Source: CADEDH01 sp039029735 (GTDB taxonomy: Bacteria; Actinomycetota; Acidimicrobiia; Acidimicrobiales; SZUA-35). From it: 64,000 nt of DNA. Each line of letters begins with the position of its first letter. Position 1 is the stretch's first letter. The DNA lies in contig JBCCFL010000030.1 of assembly GCA_039029735.1 (NCBI GenBank), positions 1 to 64,000 of the forward strand, written 5' to 3'. The position numbers and the translations under genes are program-made. Positions 52,217 through 60,981 of the stretch are shown here, in pieces. The notes under the pieces were generated by a model. That model saw only the letters and a list, made by a program, of their open reading frames with translations, was not told where the DNA came from and made no database searches.

Positions 52217-54205
52217 GTGGTCGACATTGCGCTCTCATTGCCCGACGGTTCCTCGCGTGAGGTACCCGCCGGTTCCACTGCGGCCGACCTCGCCGGCTCG
52301 ATCGGCAAGCGTCTGGCCAAGGCTGCGGTCATTGCCGTGGTCGATGGCACCCAGGTCGACCTGACTACCGAGCTGAAGGACGGCCAGGTCGTCGAGATCG
52401 TGACCGCGGAGTCCGACATTGGTCTCGAAACGCTGCGCCATTCCACGGCCCACGTGCTGGCCCAGGCCGTGCTCGAGATGTGGCCGGGGGCCACGTTCGC
52501 CATCGGCCCACCGATCGAGAACGGGTTCTACTACGACTTCGAGCTTCCGGCTGGCTCCGACGGCAAGGCGCAGACCTTCACCGACGATGACCTGGAGCGC
52601 ATCGAGGCCAAGATGCGCGACATCGTGGCCGCCGACCAGCCGTTCGTTCGCTCCGAGCTGGCTCCGGCCGACGCGATCGAGTTGATGGAGGCCCACCGGT
52701 ACAAGCGAGAGATCATCGAGCGCGTCACGAGCGGTGACGGCGGGTCGGACCTCGCCGGTGAGGTGGCCGATGGTGGTGAGGCTGCCACGATCAGCTTCTA
52801 CCGCAACAGCGACGCCTTCGTCGACATGTGCGTTGGGCCCCACGTGCCCACCACCGGCCGCCTCGGCCACTTCAAACTGATGTCGGTGGCCGGCGCCTAC
52901 TGGCGAGGCGATGAGCACGGACCGATGCTCCAGCGCATCTATGGCACGGCCTGGGCCGACGAGAAGCAGCTCAAGGCTCACCTCCACCGCCTGGAGGAGG
53001 CAGCCAAGCGCGACCATCGAAAGCTGGCCAACGAGCTCGACCTGTTGTCGTTCCCCTCCGAGATCGGGGGCGGCCTGGCCGTGTGGCATCCGCGCGGTGC
53101 GATCGTGCGCAAGCTGATGGAGGACTACTCCCGCGATCGCCACGAGAAGGGCGGGTATCAGTTCGCCTTCACGCCCCATCTCGCCAAGTCGGACCTCTTC
53201 GAGACGTCGGGCCATCTCGACTTCTACGCCGACGGGATGTACCCGCCGATGGAGATGGACAACGGCACCTACTACCCGAAGCCGATGAACTGCCCGATGC
53301 ACGTGCTGATCTACCGCAGCCGGCAGCGGTCGTACCGTGAGCTCCCGCTCCGGCTCTACGAGCTGGGCACCGTCTACCGCTACGAGCGGGCCGGCACCCT
53401 GCACGGGCTCATGCGTATCCGAGGCTTCACCCAGGACGACTCCCACCTGTTCGTCACCGAGGAGGGCCTCGCCGACGAGTTGAACAATGTGGTCGCCTTC
53501 GTGCTCGACATCCTCCGGGCATTCGGGTTCAGCGAGTTCCAGGCCAAGCTCTCGACCAAGCCCGAGGGCAAGGCTGTCGGCTCCGACGCCATCTGGGACC
53601 ACGCCACTGACTGTCTCCGGACGGCGCTGGAGGCCGCAGAGCTCGATTACGTGGTGGACGAGGGGGGCGGCGCCTTCTACGGCCCGAAGATCGACATCGA
53701 CGTGCGTGATGCGATCGGCCGTTCGTGGCAGCTGTCCACCGTGCAGGCCGACTTCAACCTGCCCGAGCGGTTCAAGCTCGAGTATGTGGCCTCCGATGGC
53801 GAACGTCGCCAGCCGGTGATGCTGCATCGCGCCCTGTTCGGCTCGGTCGAGCGCTTCTTCGGTGTGCTCCTCGAACACTTCGCCGGCAACCTGCCGCTGT
53901 GGCTGGCCCCGGTGCAGGTCGAGGTGCTTCCCGTGGCCGCCGACCACGAGGCCTACGCCAACGAGGTGATCGACGCCCTCGTTACGGCCGGTCTCCGAGC
54001 TGAAATGACGGCGGCCACCGACCCACTCGGCAAGCGGATCCGCAACGCCAAGAAGCAGAAACTCCCGTACGTACTCGTAGTCGGCGACGATGACGTGGCC
54101 TCCCGCACCGTGGGCGTCAACCCCCGTGGGGGCGACGTGGAGCGCGACGTGGCCCTCGACGCCTTCGTTGCCCGGGCTGTCACCGATTCGGCCGAGCACC
54201 GCTGA
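52217..54205 (+). CDS. thrS: Threonyl-tRNA synthetase
   Basis: Class II synthetase charging tRNA-Thr, 662 residues. The TGS domain is at residues 1-65. The editing domain has HSTAHVLAQAVLEMWPGA and the Zn-editing FVDMCVGPHVPTTG. The catalytic core has MNCPMH (Zn ligand), motif 2 RYERAGTLHGLMRIRGFTQD and motif 3 HRALFGSVERFFGVLLEHF, followed by the anticodon domain. It begins the conserved block thrS, HIT, pgsA, patA, pimA. GTG 52217. Confidence 0.97.
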   Translation: MVDIALSLPDGSSREVPAGSTAADLAGSIGKRLAKAAVIAVVDGTQVDLTTELKDGQVVEIVTAESDIGLETLRHSTAHVLAQAVLEMWPGATFAIGPPIENGFYYDFELPAGSDGKAQTFTDDDLERIEAKMRDIVAADQPFVRSELAPADAIELMEAHRYKREIIERVTSGDGGSDLAGEVADGGEAATISFYRNSDAFVDMCVGPHVPTTGRLGHFKLMSVAGAYWRGDEHGPMLQRIYGTAWADEKQLKAHLHRLEEAAKRDHRKLANELDLLSFPSEIGGGLAVWHPRGAIVRKLMEDYSRDRHEKGGYQFAFTPHLAKSDLFETSGHLDFYADGMYPPMEMDNGTYYPKPMNCPMHVLIYRSRQRSYRELPLRLYELGTVYRYERAGTLHGLMRIRGFTQDDSHLFVTEEGLADELNNVVAFVLDILRAFGFSEFQAKLSTKPEGKAVGSDAIWDHATDCLRTALEAAELDYVVDEGGGAFYGPKIDIDVRDAIGRSWQLSTVQADFNLPERFKLEYVASDGERRQPVMLHRALFGSVERFFGVLLEHFAGNLPLWLAPVQVEVLPVAADHEAYANEVIDALVTAGLRAEMTAATDPLGKRIRNAKKQKLPYVLVVGDDDVASRTVGVNPRGGDVERDVALDAFVARAVTDSAEHR

Positions 54206-54246
54206 GCGGTACGGATTCCAGCGGCTTCGGCTCAGGACGTACGTCG

Positions 54247-54795
54247 ATGGAGCGGATCTTCTCGGGCTGGCGAGCCGTTCACGGGTCTGGCCTGGCCGGT
54301 GACGGCCGGCCCCACGCCGATCTGGATCCGGTGCCGGGCCAGAGCCTGTTCGAAACCCTCGAACGGTCCGGGTTGCCCGACGCCGAGACCTACATCCTGG
54401 AGCGCCGAGCCACCACGTTCTCGATCCTGAACGTGTATCCCTACACGAGCGGCCACGTGATGGTGCTGCCGCGCCGGGCCGTGACCACCATGGACGAACT
54501 CGACGACCCCACACTCACCGAACTGTGGCTCCACGTTCGTGACGCGGCTCGGGCGGTCAAGACGGCCTTTCGACCCCAGGGGCTCAACATCGGTCTGAAC
54601 GAGGGCACCGCCGGCGGCGGCAGCGTGCCGGACCACCTACACGTGCACATCGTGCCCCGGTGGTCGGCCGACACGAACTTCATGACCACGATCGCAGAGG
54701 CGCGGATCGTGCCAATGACCCTGACCGACACGTGGGAGGCCCTCAGAGCCGTGTGGGCCGGGCCCGCCAGCGGCGACGACGGCCCGCTACCGTGA
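54247..54795 (+). CDS. HIT-family nucleotide hydrolase/phosphorylase
   Basis: Histidine-triad protein of 182 residues with the signature HLHVHIVPRW. The N-terminal ERIFSGWRAVH and NVYPYTSGHVMVLPRR are typical of the actinobacterial Ap4A phosphorylase-like group found between thrS and pgsA. Probably cleaves dinucleoside polyphosphates. The next gene overlaps or starts within 6 bp of its stop. Confidence 0.93.
   Translation: MERIFSGWRAVHGSGLAGDGRPHADLDPVPGQSLFETLERSGLPDAETYILERRATTFSILNVYPYTSGHVMVLPRRAVTTMDELDDPTLTELWLHVRDAARAVKTAFRPQGLNIGLNEGTAGGGSVPDHLHVHIVPRWSADTNFMTTIAEARIVPMTLTDTWEALRAVWAGPASGDDGPLP
54788..54793 (+). promoter_or_regulatory. -10 box for membrane protein at 54801 (leaderless)
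   Basis: TACCGT is followed by 7 bases and GTG 54801. It sits on the last codons of the HIT gene. Confidence 0.5.
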
Positions 54796-54800
54796 GGGCC

Positions 54801-55490
54801 GTGAGCGAGAACGGCGTGAGTGACGACCAGGCGGCCGAGGCCACGGCCGACGCCGTGGTCGAGCCAAGCGAAGCCGACGGCGCGTCGTCGGCGGCGGGCG
54901 ACGTCCTCCCCGAGGATCTGCAGCCCCACCTCGTCGATCCCGAGGACTACGTCTTCCCGAACAACAACCGGCGCCGCATCCCGGGGTACCTGTACCTCGG
55001 GATTGCCATCGCCCTCACCGTGCTCGTCATCACCGTTGACGGCTCGGTGTTCGTCAACCGGGGGCTGCTCGGCGCCGCTGCCATCCTCGGCGTGGTCGGC
55101 GTCTACAGCATCGTGACTGGCTGGAATCTCAACATCGACGAGCGCGACGCCCTGGTGGCCGCGGTGGCTGAGGTTGGTTTCCCTGTCGGTCACGCGTCGG
55201 CCCAGATGGGCTGGCGGGGCCTGCTCAGCCGGCCGACGTGGCGCATCCTGCTCTATTCAGCCGACGAGCCTCCAGCGAAGCGGGGATTCGTGATGGTGGA
55301 CGGTGTGGACGGCGCCGTCGTCGACTCGTTCGTCGAGGACAACCCCGAGGACTGGTCGATCTACGACGACGAAGAGCCACCCTCGGATACCGCTCCCACC
55401 GGCGAATCTGCCTCCGCGAGCACCGAGTCGGATGCCGCCGATGCAACCGCTGAGGCGAGCGAACCCGCCGAGCGCGACGCAGCCACCTAG
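54801..55490 (+). CDS. Hypothetical membrane protein, 229 aa
   Basis: Unknown function. An acidic N-terminus is followed by RRRIPGYLYLGIAIALTVLV (first helix), a second helix (LLGAAAILGVVGVYSIV) and a cytosolic alpha/beta domain with VAEVGFPVGHASAQMGWRGL. A long acidic Ser/Ala/Glu tail ends the protein. The start GTG 54801 is chosen from the -10 box; GTG 54792, overlapping the HIT stop, is possible. It is an insertion in the otherwise conserved HIT-pgsA pair and may have a role in membrane lipid synthesis. Confidence 0.7.
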   Translation: MSENGVSDDQAAEATADAVVEPSEADGASSAAGDVLPEDLQPHLVDPEDYVFPNNNRRRIPGYLYLGIAIALTVLVITVDGSVFVNRGLLGAAAILGVVGVYSIVTGWNLNIDERDALVAAVAEVGFPVGHASAQMGWRGLLSRPTWRILLYSADEPPAKRGFVMVDGVDGAVVDSFVEDNPEDWSIYDDEEPPSDTAPTGESASASTESDAADATAEASEPAERDAAT

Positions 55491-55493
55491 ACT
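55488..55493 (+). promoter_or_regulatory. -10 box for pgsA (leaderless)
   Basis: TAGACT includes the TAG stop of the upstream gene and is followed by 7 bases and ATG 55501. Confidence 0.55.
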
Positions 55494-55500
55494 GCGGCCA

Positions 55501-56211
55501 ATGTTCGACGGGAACTTCCGGGCCGGCTTCGAGCGGGCCGTGGCGCCGATGGGCCGAGGCCTCCACGCAATCGGGGTGTCTCCCGACGCGGTGACAGCCA
55601 CTGGCGTGGCGATGGCCGCAGGGTGCGCGGTTGCCATCGCCTTCGGGCAGTTCCCGCTGGCGTTCCTTCTCTTGTGCGCCACCGGCATCCCCGATGCGCT
55701 GGATGGCGCCGTGGCCAAGGCCGGCGGCCGGGCCGGGCCGAGAGGCGCATACCTCGACTCGGTGTCCGACCGGCTGAGCGACGCCCTGTTGTTCTTCGGC
55801 GCCGCCTGGTACTTCGTGCGCGTGGATCGGCCCGAGATGGCGCTGCTGCCGTTCGGGCTGTACATCGCCGCCTCGCTGGTGTCGTATCAGCGGGCCAAGG
55901 CCGAGTCGCTTGGGTACCAGGCCAAAGGCGGGCTCATGGAGCGGGCCGAGCGGTTCATCGCCCTCGGGATCGGGCTCGCCCTCCAACCGCTGTGGGCCCC
56001 CATCTTCGAGATCGTTCTCTGGGTGATGTTCGCGCTCACCGTGATCACGGTGATCACGAGGTTCGTGAAGGTGTGGCGCCAGGCAACCGATGCGCTGCCT
56101 CCTGCCGTGCGCCGCTCTCCGGCCCGTCGCCGACGCGCCGCCCGAGCTTCCGGTGAGCGCCGTCGTGGTCGGTACCGGGTCGGGGCTCGCCGCCCGCCGT
56201 CCGCCCGCTGA
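55501..56211 (+). CDS. pgsA: CDP-alcohol phosphatidyltransferase, phosphatidylinositol phosphate synthase
   Basis: Makes phosphatidylinositol (phosphate) from CDP-diacylglycerol, the base of PIM glycolipids. The CDP-OH-P motif is spaced exactly: Asp65-x2-Asp68-Gly69-x2-Ala72-Lys73-x8-Gly82-x3-Asp86-x3-Asp90; the usual Arg after Ala is a Lys here. Five to six membrane helices and a very basic C-terminal tail over 236 residues. It overlaps the region upstream of the acyltransferase. Context (patA, pimA next) supports PI rather than PG. Confidence 0.92.
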   Translation: MFDGNFRAGFERAVAPMGRGLHAIGVSPDAVTATGVAMAAGCAVAIAFGQFPLAFLLLCATGIPDALDGAVAKAGGRAGPRGAYLDSVSDRLSDALLFFGAAWYFVRVDRPEMALLPFGLYIAASLVSYQRAKAESLGYQAKGGLMERAERFIALGIGLALQPLWAPIFEIVLWVMFALTVITVITRFVKVWRQATDALPPAVRRSPARRRRAARASGERRRGRYRVGARRPPSAR

Positions 56212-56221
56212 GATCACGCTC

Positions 56222-57142
56222 GTGGCCAGCCGCCCGCTGCGCATCTTCCAGGCTGCCTCTGCGGTGACCCGCGTGGTGCCGCTCGATGCGTTGTCGCTCA
56301 CCGCGTCGGGCCTGGCCCGCCAGCTGGGGCCTCGGATCATGCCGGACAAGGTTGACCAGCTCGCCCGCCACATCCAACGGGTGAACCCCGGCCTCGATGA
56401 GGCGACGGCCCGGGCTGCCGCCGCCCGTGGCCTTGGGTCCTACGCCCGCTACTGGGTGGAGTCGTTCAAGCTGCCCCATGCGTCGACCACCGTGGTCGAC
56501 CGCGGGTTCTCCGTGATCGGCTACGAGCACGTCGAGGCGTCGCTCACCTCCGGCCTCGGCCCGATACTGGTGCTGCCGCACCTCGGTGGCTGGGAGTGGG
56601 CGGCGGCCTGGCTCGGCAAGGTGGTCGGCGTCCGAGTGTCCGCCGTCGTGGAGCGGCTCGAGCCCGACGACGTGTTCGAGTGGTTCGTCGATCTGCGATC
56701 GGCCTATGGGATCGACGTGATCCCACTGGGGCCCGACGCCATCGGTCGCCTGGCCACGGCCGTACATGAGCGCAACATCGTGTGTCTGCTCAGCGATCGT
56801 GACATCGACGGCACCGGGGTGGAGGTGTCGTTCTTCGGCGAGAACACCACCCTGCCGGCAGGGCCGGCGCTGCTGGCCCGGCGCACCGGGGCGCCGCTGC
56901 TACCAACCGCTGTGTACTTCCGGGGTCGCAGCCGGCTGGGATACGTGGACCCGGCGATCCGGTCCGACCCCGATCGTCGACTCCGGGCCGACGTGAAGGC
57001 CACCACACAGGCCCTCGCCCACGCGATGGAGCGGCTCATCGAAGCGGCGCCCGAACAGTGGCACATGCTCGGCCCGAACTGGCCGTCGGATCATGACCAG
57101 GATCACAGCCCGGAGCCGACCGGGGCGCTGGAGCGGGCGTAG
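56222..57142 (+). CDS. patA: Phosphatidylinositol mannoside acyltransferase (PatA/HtrB family)
   Basis: Transfers an acyl chain to the mannose of PIM. LPLAT-family features are the HX4E box LPHLGGWEWAAAW, DRDIDGTGVEVSFFG and GAPLLPTAVYFR. Starting at GTG 56222 gives 306 residues, the usual family length; GTG 56153 or ATG 56090 would overlap pgsA and add sequence unlike the family. It sits between pgsA and pimA as in Mycobacterium. Confidence 0.9.
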   Translation: MASRPLRIFQAASAVTRVVPLDALSLTASGLARQLGPRIMPDKVDQLARHIQRVNPGLDEATARAAAARGLGSYARYWVESFKLPHASTTVVDRGFSVIGYEHVEASLTSGLGPILVLPHLGGWEWAAAWLGKVVGVRVSAVVERLEPDDVFEWFVDLRSAYGIDVIPLGPDAIGRLATAVHERNIVCLLSDRDIDGTGVEVSFFGENTTLPAGPALLARRTGAPLLPTAVYFRGRSRLGYVDPAIRSDPDRRLRADVKATTQALAHAMERLIEAAPEQWHMLGPNWPSDHDQDHSPEPTGALERA

Positions 57143-57148
57143 TACCCT
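57143..57148 (+). promoter_or_regulatory. -10 box for pimA (leaderless)
   Basis: TACCCT begins right after the patA stop and is followed by 7 bases and GTG 57156. Confidence 0.55.
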
Positions 57149-57155
57149 TTGCTTC

Positions 57156-58226
57156 GTGCGCATCGGGATGATCTGTCCCTACAGCCTGGCGGTCTGGGGA
57201 GGGGTGCAAGCGCAGGTCCTCGGCCTGTCCCGAGCACTGCGCGCCCGTGGCATCGACACCCAGGTGCTGGCCCCCTGCGACGGGCACCCGCCCGAGCCTT
57301 GGGTGACGCCCCTCGGGAACTCGATTCCCTACGCCCAGAACGGATCGCTTGCCCCTCTCGCCCCTGATCCAGCCGCCCAGTTGCGAGTGCTCGGAGCGGT
57401 GTGGGACCAACGGTTCGACGCCCTCCACCTGCACGAACCGCTCGCTCCCGGGCCGACGCTCACCGCTACCGTGGTGAAGCCGGTTCCATTGCTCGCCACA
57501 TTCCATGCCGCAGGCTCGATCGGGATCTACCGCTGGGGCCGGCCGGTGCTGAAGCGCCTGGTGCGTCGAATCGACGTGAAGGTGGCCGTGTCGGCCGAGG
57601 CGGCCGGGATGGCCGCCCGTCACCTCGGTGGTGACTACGACATCTTGTTCAACGGCATCGAGATCGACCGGTTCGCGCTGGCTGAGCCGGCCCCGAAAAC
57701 GGGCCCCACCGTGATGTTCCTCGGGCGGCACGAGCCACGCAAGGGGCTGCGGGTGTTACTCGACGCAACTCGAATGCTCCCTCCAGACGTGACGTTCTGG
57801 ATCGCCGGTGACGGGCCCGAAACCGACGCGTTGAAGGCCCGGTATCGCCACGACGAGCGGATCGTGTGGCTCGGATCGCTCAGCGAGGCCCAGAAGCGCT
57901 CGCACCTCGCCGCCGCCGATGCGTTCTGCATTCCGTCGCTCGGTGGCGAGAGTTTCGGCATCGTGTTGCTGGAGGGCATGGCAGCCGGGGTTCCCGTGGT
58001 GGCCAGCGACCTGCTCGCCTACCGGGTGGTGGCCCGCGACGGGCTGGACGCCTCGCTGTTTCCGACCGGCGACTCCCATGCGCTGGCGAAGGCGCTGCTG
58101 GAGGCATTGGAAGGCGGCCCGAGGGTCGAACGACAGCTCGAATCCGGGCGGGAACGGGCCGCCTCGTTCTCGATGGATGCGCTCGCCGATGCCTATCTGG
58201 CCCGGTACCAGCGGTTGCTCGCCTAG
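57156..58226 (+). CDS. pimA: Phosphatidylinositol alpha-mannosyltransferase
   Basis: Adds the first mannose to PI from GDP-mannose at the inner face of the membrane. It is a GT-B family 4 enzyme of 356 residues. It begins VRIGMICPYSLAVWGGVQAQ, close to PimA, and has HLHEPLAPG, ATFHAAGS and FLGRHEPRKGLRVLLDA. The donor block is PSLGGESFGIVLLEGMAAG. GTG 57156 was set by the -10 box. It completes the PIM cluster. Confidence 0.93.
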   Translation: MRIGMICPYSLAVWGGVQAQVLGLSRALRARGIDTQVLAPCDGHPPEPWVTPLGNSIPYAQNGSLAPLAPDPAAQLRVLGAVWDQRFDALHLHEPLAPGPTLTATVVKPVPLLATFHAAGSIGIYRWGRPVLKRLVRRIDVKVAVSAEAAGMAARHLGGDYDILFNGIEIDRFALAEPAPKTGPTVMFLGRHEPRKGLRVLLDATRMLPPDVTFWIAGDGPETDALKARYRHDERIVWLGSLSEAQKRSHLAAADAFCIPSLGGESFGIVLLEGMAAGVPVVASDLLAYRVVARDGLDASLFPTGDSHALAKALLEALEGGPRVERQLESGRERAASFSMDALADAYLARYQRLLA

Positions 58227-58229
58227 ACT
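58224..58229 (+). promoter_or_regulatory. -10 box for M48-like gene
   Basis: TAGACT contains the TAG stop of pimA and lies 11 bases before ATG 58241 (2 before ATG 58232), giving a very short leader. Confidence 0.45.
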
Positions 58230-58240
58230 CGATGGGTCTC

Positions 58241-59056
58241 ATGGCCACCGAATCGACTCCTCGCCCGACCCGCTCCTCCAGCGGAGCATCCGTTGCCATC
58301 GCGGTTGCGTTCGCCGCCCTGGCTGTGCCGCTGGCGGTGGTGCTCGGCATTGTGGGCCTTGTGCTCCCGGTGCTCACCTGGTGGATCGGTGTGCTCGTAG
58401 CCCTCATCGTTGCTGCTGCGGTGTTGTGGTGGCGGCTGCGCAACGCCGGCACGGCAATCCTCCGCACCCTCGGGGCTCAGCTGATCGAGCCGGAGGAGCA
58501 GGCCCGATTCGCAAACCTCGTACAAGGGCTCGCCCTGTCGGGGGCCACCGATGAGCCCGACATCTACGTGATCGACGATGCCGGCCGCAACGCCGCAGCC
58601 GTGGTTGGAGGCGAGGTCAACGCCATCGTGGCCACCACCGGCCTTCTGTCGGCCGTTGATCGCATTGGCCTGGAGGGCATCGTGGCCGAGGCACTCGTAC
58701 GGATCGAGAGCGGTGATGCCGAGGCGGCGACGAAGGCCACCGCACTCTTCGGCCCCCTGATGGTTGGCCCGGCGGCGTCGGTGGCCCGCCCGGTGGTCTC
58801 GTTCGGCGTCCAGAACCTGCTCCAGTCCGACCGTGATCTGCTCGCCGACCAGGCTGCAGTGTCGCTCACTCGGTACCCTCCCGGGTTGTTGGCGGCCCTC
58901 GACGCGATCCGGGCCGGCACTCCAGCCACGGCCGTCAACTCCGAGGCCACCGACCACTTGTGGTTGGTGCCACCGGGCACGGCCGACCATGTGGCGTCCG
59001 CCATCGTGCCTGGCGCCCCCCTCGAGCTTCGCATGGACGTCCTGGGCGAACTCTGA
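58241..59056 (+). CDS. M48-like membrane protein with lost zinc site (pseudopeptidase)
   Basis: A 271-residue protein with two N-terminal membrane helices, followed by a region aligning with HtpX/M48 peptidases: PDIYVIDDAGRNAAAVVGG (HtpX: I-Y-x-I-D-x-P-x-x-N-A-F-A), IVATTGLLSAVDRIGLEGIV, then AEALVRIESGD where the HExxH zinc motif should stand. All three key residues are replaced (Glu150, Ala151, Arg154). A later DQAAVSLTRYPPGLLAALDA also matches M48. It should be inactive as a protease and may be a membrane chaperone or scaffold. ATG 58241 or 58232. Confidence 0.68.
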   Translation: MATESTPRPTRSSSGASVAIAVAFAALAVPLAVVLGIVGLVLPVLTWWIGVLVALIVAAAVLWWRLRNAGTAILRTLGAQLIEPEEQARFANLVQGLALSGATDEPDIYVIDDAGRNAAAVVGGEVNAIVATTGLLSAVDRIGLEGIVAEALVRIESGDAEAATKATALFGPLMVGPAASVARPVVSFGVQNLLQSDRDLLADQAAVSLTRYPPGLLAALDAIRAGTPATAVNSEATDHLWLVPPGTADHVASAIVPGAPLELRMDVLGEL

Positions 59057-59093
59057 TCCTCAGGTCCTGGGCCGTCGGGCCGAATGGACCGGC

Positions 59094-60272
59094 ATGGTCC
59101 AGCACCGCTGTCTCCGTCGGGCCGCCAGCGTGGTTGGCGTGGCGCTCACCCTCGTCATCGCCGGCTGTGGGCTCGAGAGCGACCCACTTGCCTTCAACGA
59201 TCCGGACGAGAGTGGTTCTGTCGTCGAGACGCCTGATCTCGTGGAGGGTGACGCCTCCGGGGCGGACGATGACGCATCCACCGCGACCTCCGAGCCAGAG
59301 CTCGGGCCCGAGGACGAGGCTGGTGGCTCCGACGAGTTGGGGGCCGCCCCGCCGGTGCCCACGGGGCCAACTGCACCACTGACCGGCCAGCCAGTCGACG
59401 ACCCGGCGCTGGCCTCCCGGTCGGCGTTGGCCATCAAGATCGACAATCACGTGTCGGCGCGACCGCAGTGGGGCCTCCTCGATGCCGACATCGTGTTCGA
59501 CTACCGGGCCGAGGGCGTCACCCGCTTCATGGCCGTGTATCACTCGCAGCTCCCCGAAACGATCGGGCCGGTGCGGTCGAGCCGTACCTCGGACTTCGAC
59601 CTGCTGACCGCGCTCGGTACGCCGCTCTATGCCTCGTCCGGAGGCAACGACATCGTCATGTCGCGCCTGCGCTCGGTGGACGCCGTGGCCGTCACCGATC
59701 AGACCGAGTCGGCCTACTACCGAACCAGCGGCCGCCCCGCCCCGCACAACCTGGTGGTCGATCCACGCGATCTCTACGCTGCGGCCACCGGCGACGGTCA
59801 CCAGGGGGCGCCGCCGCCTGCGTGGTTCGAGTTCCGCAACGCCGAGGGGGCCTCAGCCGAGGTGGCACGCGGGGCTGCGGTGTCGACCGCCGAGGTGGAG
59901 ATCGACTTCACCGGGTCGCCAACGGTGCGCTTCGAATGGGACGCGGCCCAGACGGGCTGGATCCGGCTCCAGGATGGCCAGCTCCATGTGGCCGCAGAGT
60001 CGGGCGAGCCTCTGGCGCCTCGCAACGTGGTGATCATGGTCACCGACTACCGGACGAGTTCGGCCGACGCGGCCTCGCCCGAGTTGGTGTCGGTGGGTTC
60101 GGGGGCCGCCTATGCGCTGGTCGACGGGCGTGTGATCGAAGGTACGTGGTCGCGCCTGTCGCCGGCCGATACGCCGACCCTGACGGATCTGGACGACGAG
60201 CAGATCGTGCTTGCGCCGGGTCAGACGTGGGTGCTGTTCCCTCAGCCCGGACAGGTGACGATCTTCGACTGA
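59094..60272 (+). CDS. DUF3048-family lipoprotein (YerB-like)
   Basis: Extracytoplasmic lipoprotein of 392 residues: signal LTLVIAGC with the lipid-bearing Cys, an acidic Asp/Glu/Ser linker, then the DUF3048 domain. The domain is recognised by ALAIKIDNHVSARPQWGL, ADIVFDYRAEGVTRFMAVYH, IGPVRSSRTSDFDLL and the C-terminal part ending GQTWVLFPQ. Function unknown. It follows the M48-like gene by 37 bp and is probably co-transcribed. Confidence 0.88.
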   Translation: MVQHRCLRRAASVVGVALTLVIAGCGLESDPLAFNDPDESGSVVETPDLVEGDASGADDDASTATSEPELGPEDEAGGSDELGAAPPVPTGPTAPLTGQPVDDPALASRSALAIKIDNHVSARPQWGLLDADIVFDYRAEGVTRFMAVYHSQLPETIGPVRSSRTSDFDLLTALGTPLYASSGGNDIVMSRLRSVDAVAVTDQTESAYYRTSGRPAPHNLVVDPRDLYAAATGDGHQGAPPPAWFEFRNAEGASAEVARGAAVSTAEVEIDFTGSPTVRFEWDAAQTGWIRLQDGQLHVAAESGEPLAPRNVVIMVTDYRTSSADAASPELVSVGSGAAYALVDGRVIEGTWSRLSPADTPTLTDLDDEQIVLAPGQTWVLFPQPGQVTIFD

Positions 60273-60317
60273 CCAGGGGTTTCGGCGTCGATCTGACGGG
60301 TTGGGGCCGACGCCCGG

Positions 60318-60330
60318 TTGGAGCGCTCCA
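60318..60330. promoter_or_regulatory. LacI-type palindrome, second copy
   Basis: TTGGAGCGCTCCA shares GGTTGGAGCGCTCCA (60316-60330) with the site at 23061-23075; only the last base of the 14-bp palindrome differs. Confidence 0.4.
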
Positions 60331-60968
60331 TTTCCCCTTGCCGTCAGTTGTGATCCATGTCATGCTGCAGATATGCGGCAGAAACAGCTGGGAGGTAGCT
60401 CGACTTTCGAGTCAAATGCCTTCGGATGCGATGCCGCTCGATCATGGGATGATGGAGTGGTCGATGGGGCCGCCATTGGTTGGGCGGTGGTCTCATCGGC
60501 TGACTGAATGTGTGTCCACACTCATGCTCTGGGCCACCCGAGGCGGATGGCGCGTAGACCCCCTTTTGCCTGTGCCTCGTTCTTCTCGGATGGTCCTCTG
60601 ACCTGGGTGTTCGCCCCTCTGTCTGCGGGCATGGGCCCGTCATCGACCTGTCGTCCACGGACGAGGGCGGCGGGATGGGGCCCTGGCTGTCGGCCACTCG
60701 CCGGCACTGTCTCTCGAGGGGCGGACGCCCGGGTTGGGTTCGAGCACGTTTGAGTGACTCCTGGCTGGCCCACATACGGATAATCCCCTCACTTTTCTTC
60801 GATATTTTCAGGCTGAAGCGTCGGTTTGTCGCGTTGTATTGGCTGTCGGAGTCCTTGACTCCTCGCAGTCGAGGCGTAGGGCCAGGGGTTCTTTTGTACT
60901 AGGGCAAACGCTGGACAGAAATAGTCCAATCTTGCGGAACGGCTCGGCCTCCGGGTGGGTGCCAGCCC

Positions 60969-60974
60969 TAGACT
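60969..60974 (+). promoter_or_regulatory. -10 box for pdxS (leaderless)
   Basis: TAGACT is followed by 7 bases and ATG 60982. Confidence 0.55.
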
Positions 60975-60981
60975 GATCCGC

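Larger units (their letters stand above)
60273..60981. other. 709-bp stretch without a convincing gene
   Basis: I see no frame with good codon bias. The longest frames (143 and 83 residues on the minus strand, about 80 on the plus strand) are basic, rich in Pro/Arg and unlike real proteins here. It holds the palindrome at 60318, a CCTCG-CAGT-CGAGG hairpin near 60860, an A/T-rich patch near 60780-60840 and the pdxS -10 box. A non-coding RNA or long 5' regulatory region is possible. Confidence 0.55.

Noticed and set aside
52235..54514. 759-residue frame antisense to thrS
   Set aside because: The plus strand encodes complete ThrRS with all motifs; the antisense frame is a by-product of high GC codon bias.
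60715..60760. Possible tRNA T-arm (GGGTTCGAGC)
   Set aside because: The 5-bp T stem does not pair and no acceptor, D or anticodon stem can be drawn around it.
60344..60775. 143-residue minus-strand ORF in the gap before pdxS
   Set aside because: Pro/Arg/His-rich composition, no start context, no similarity to any family I know.
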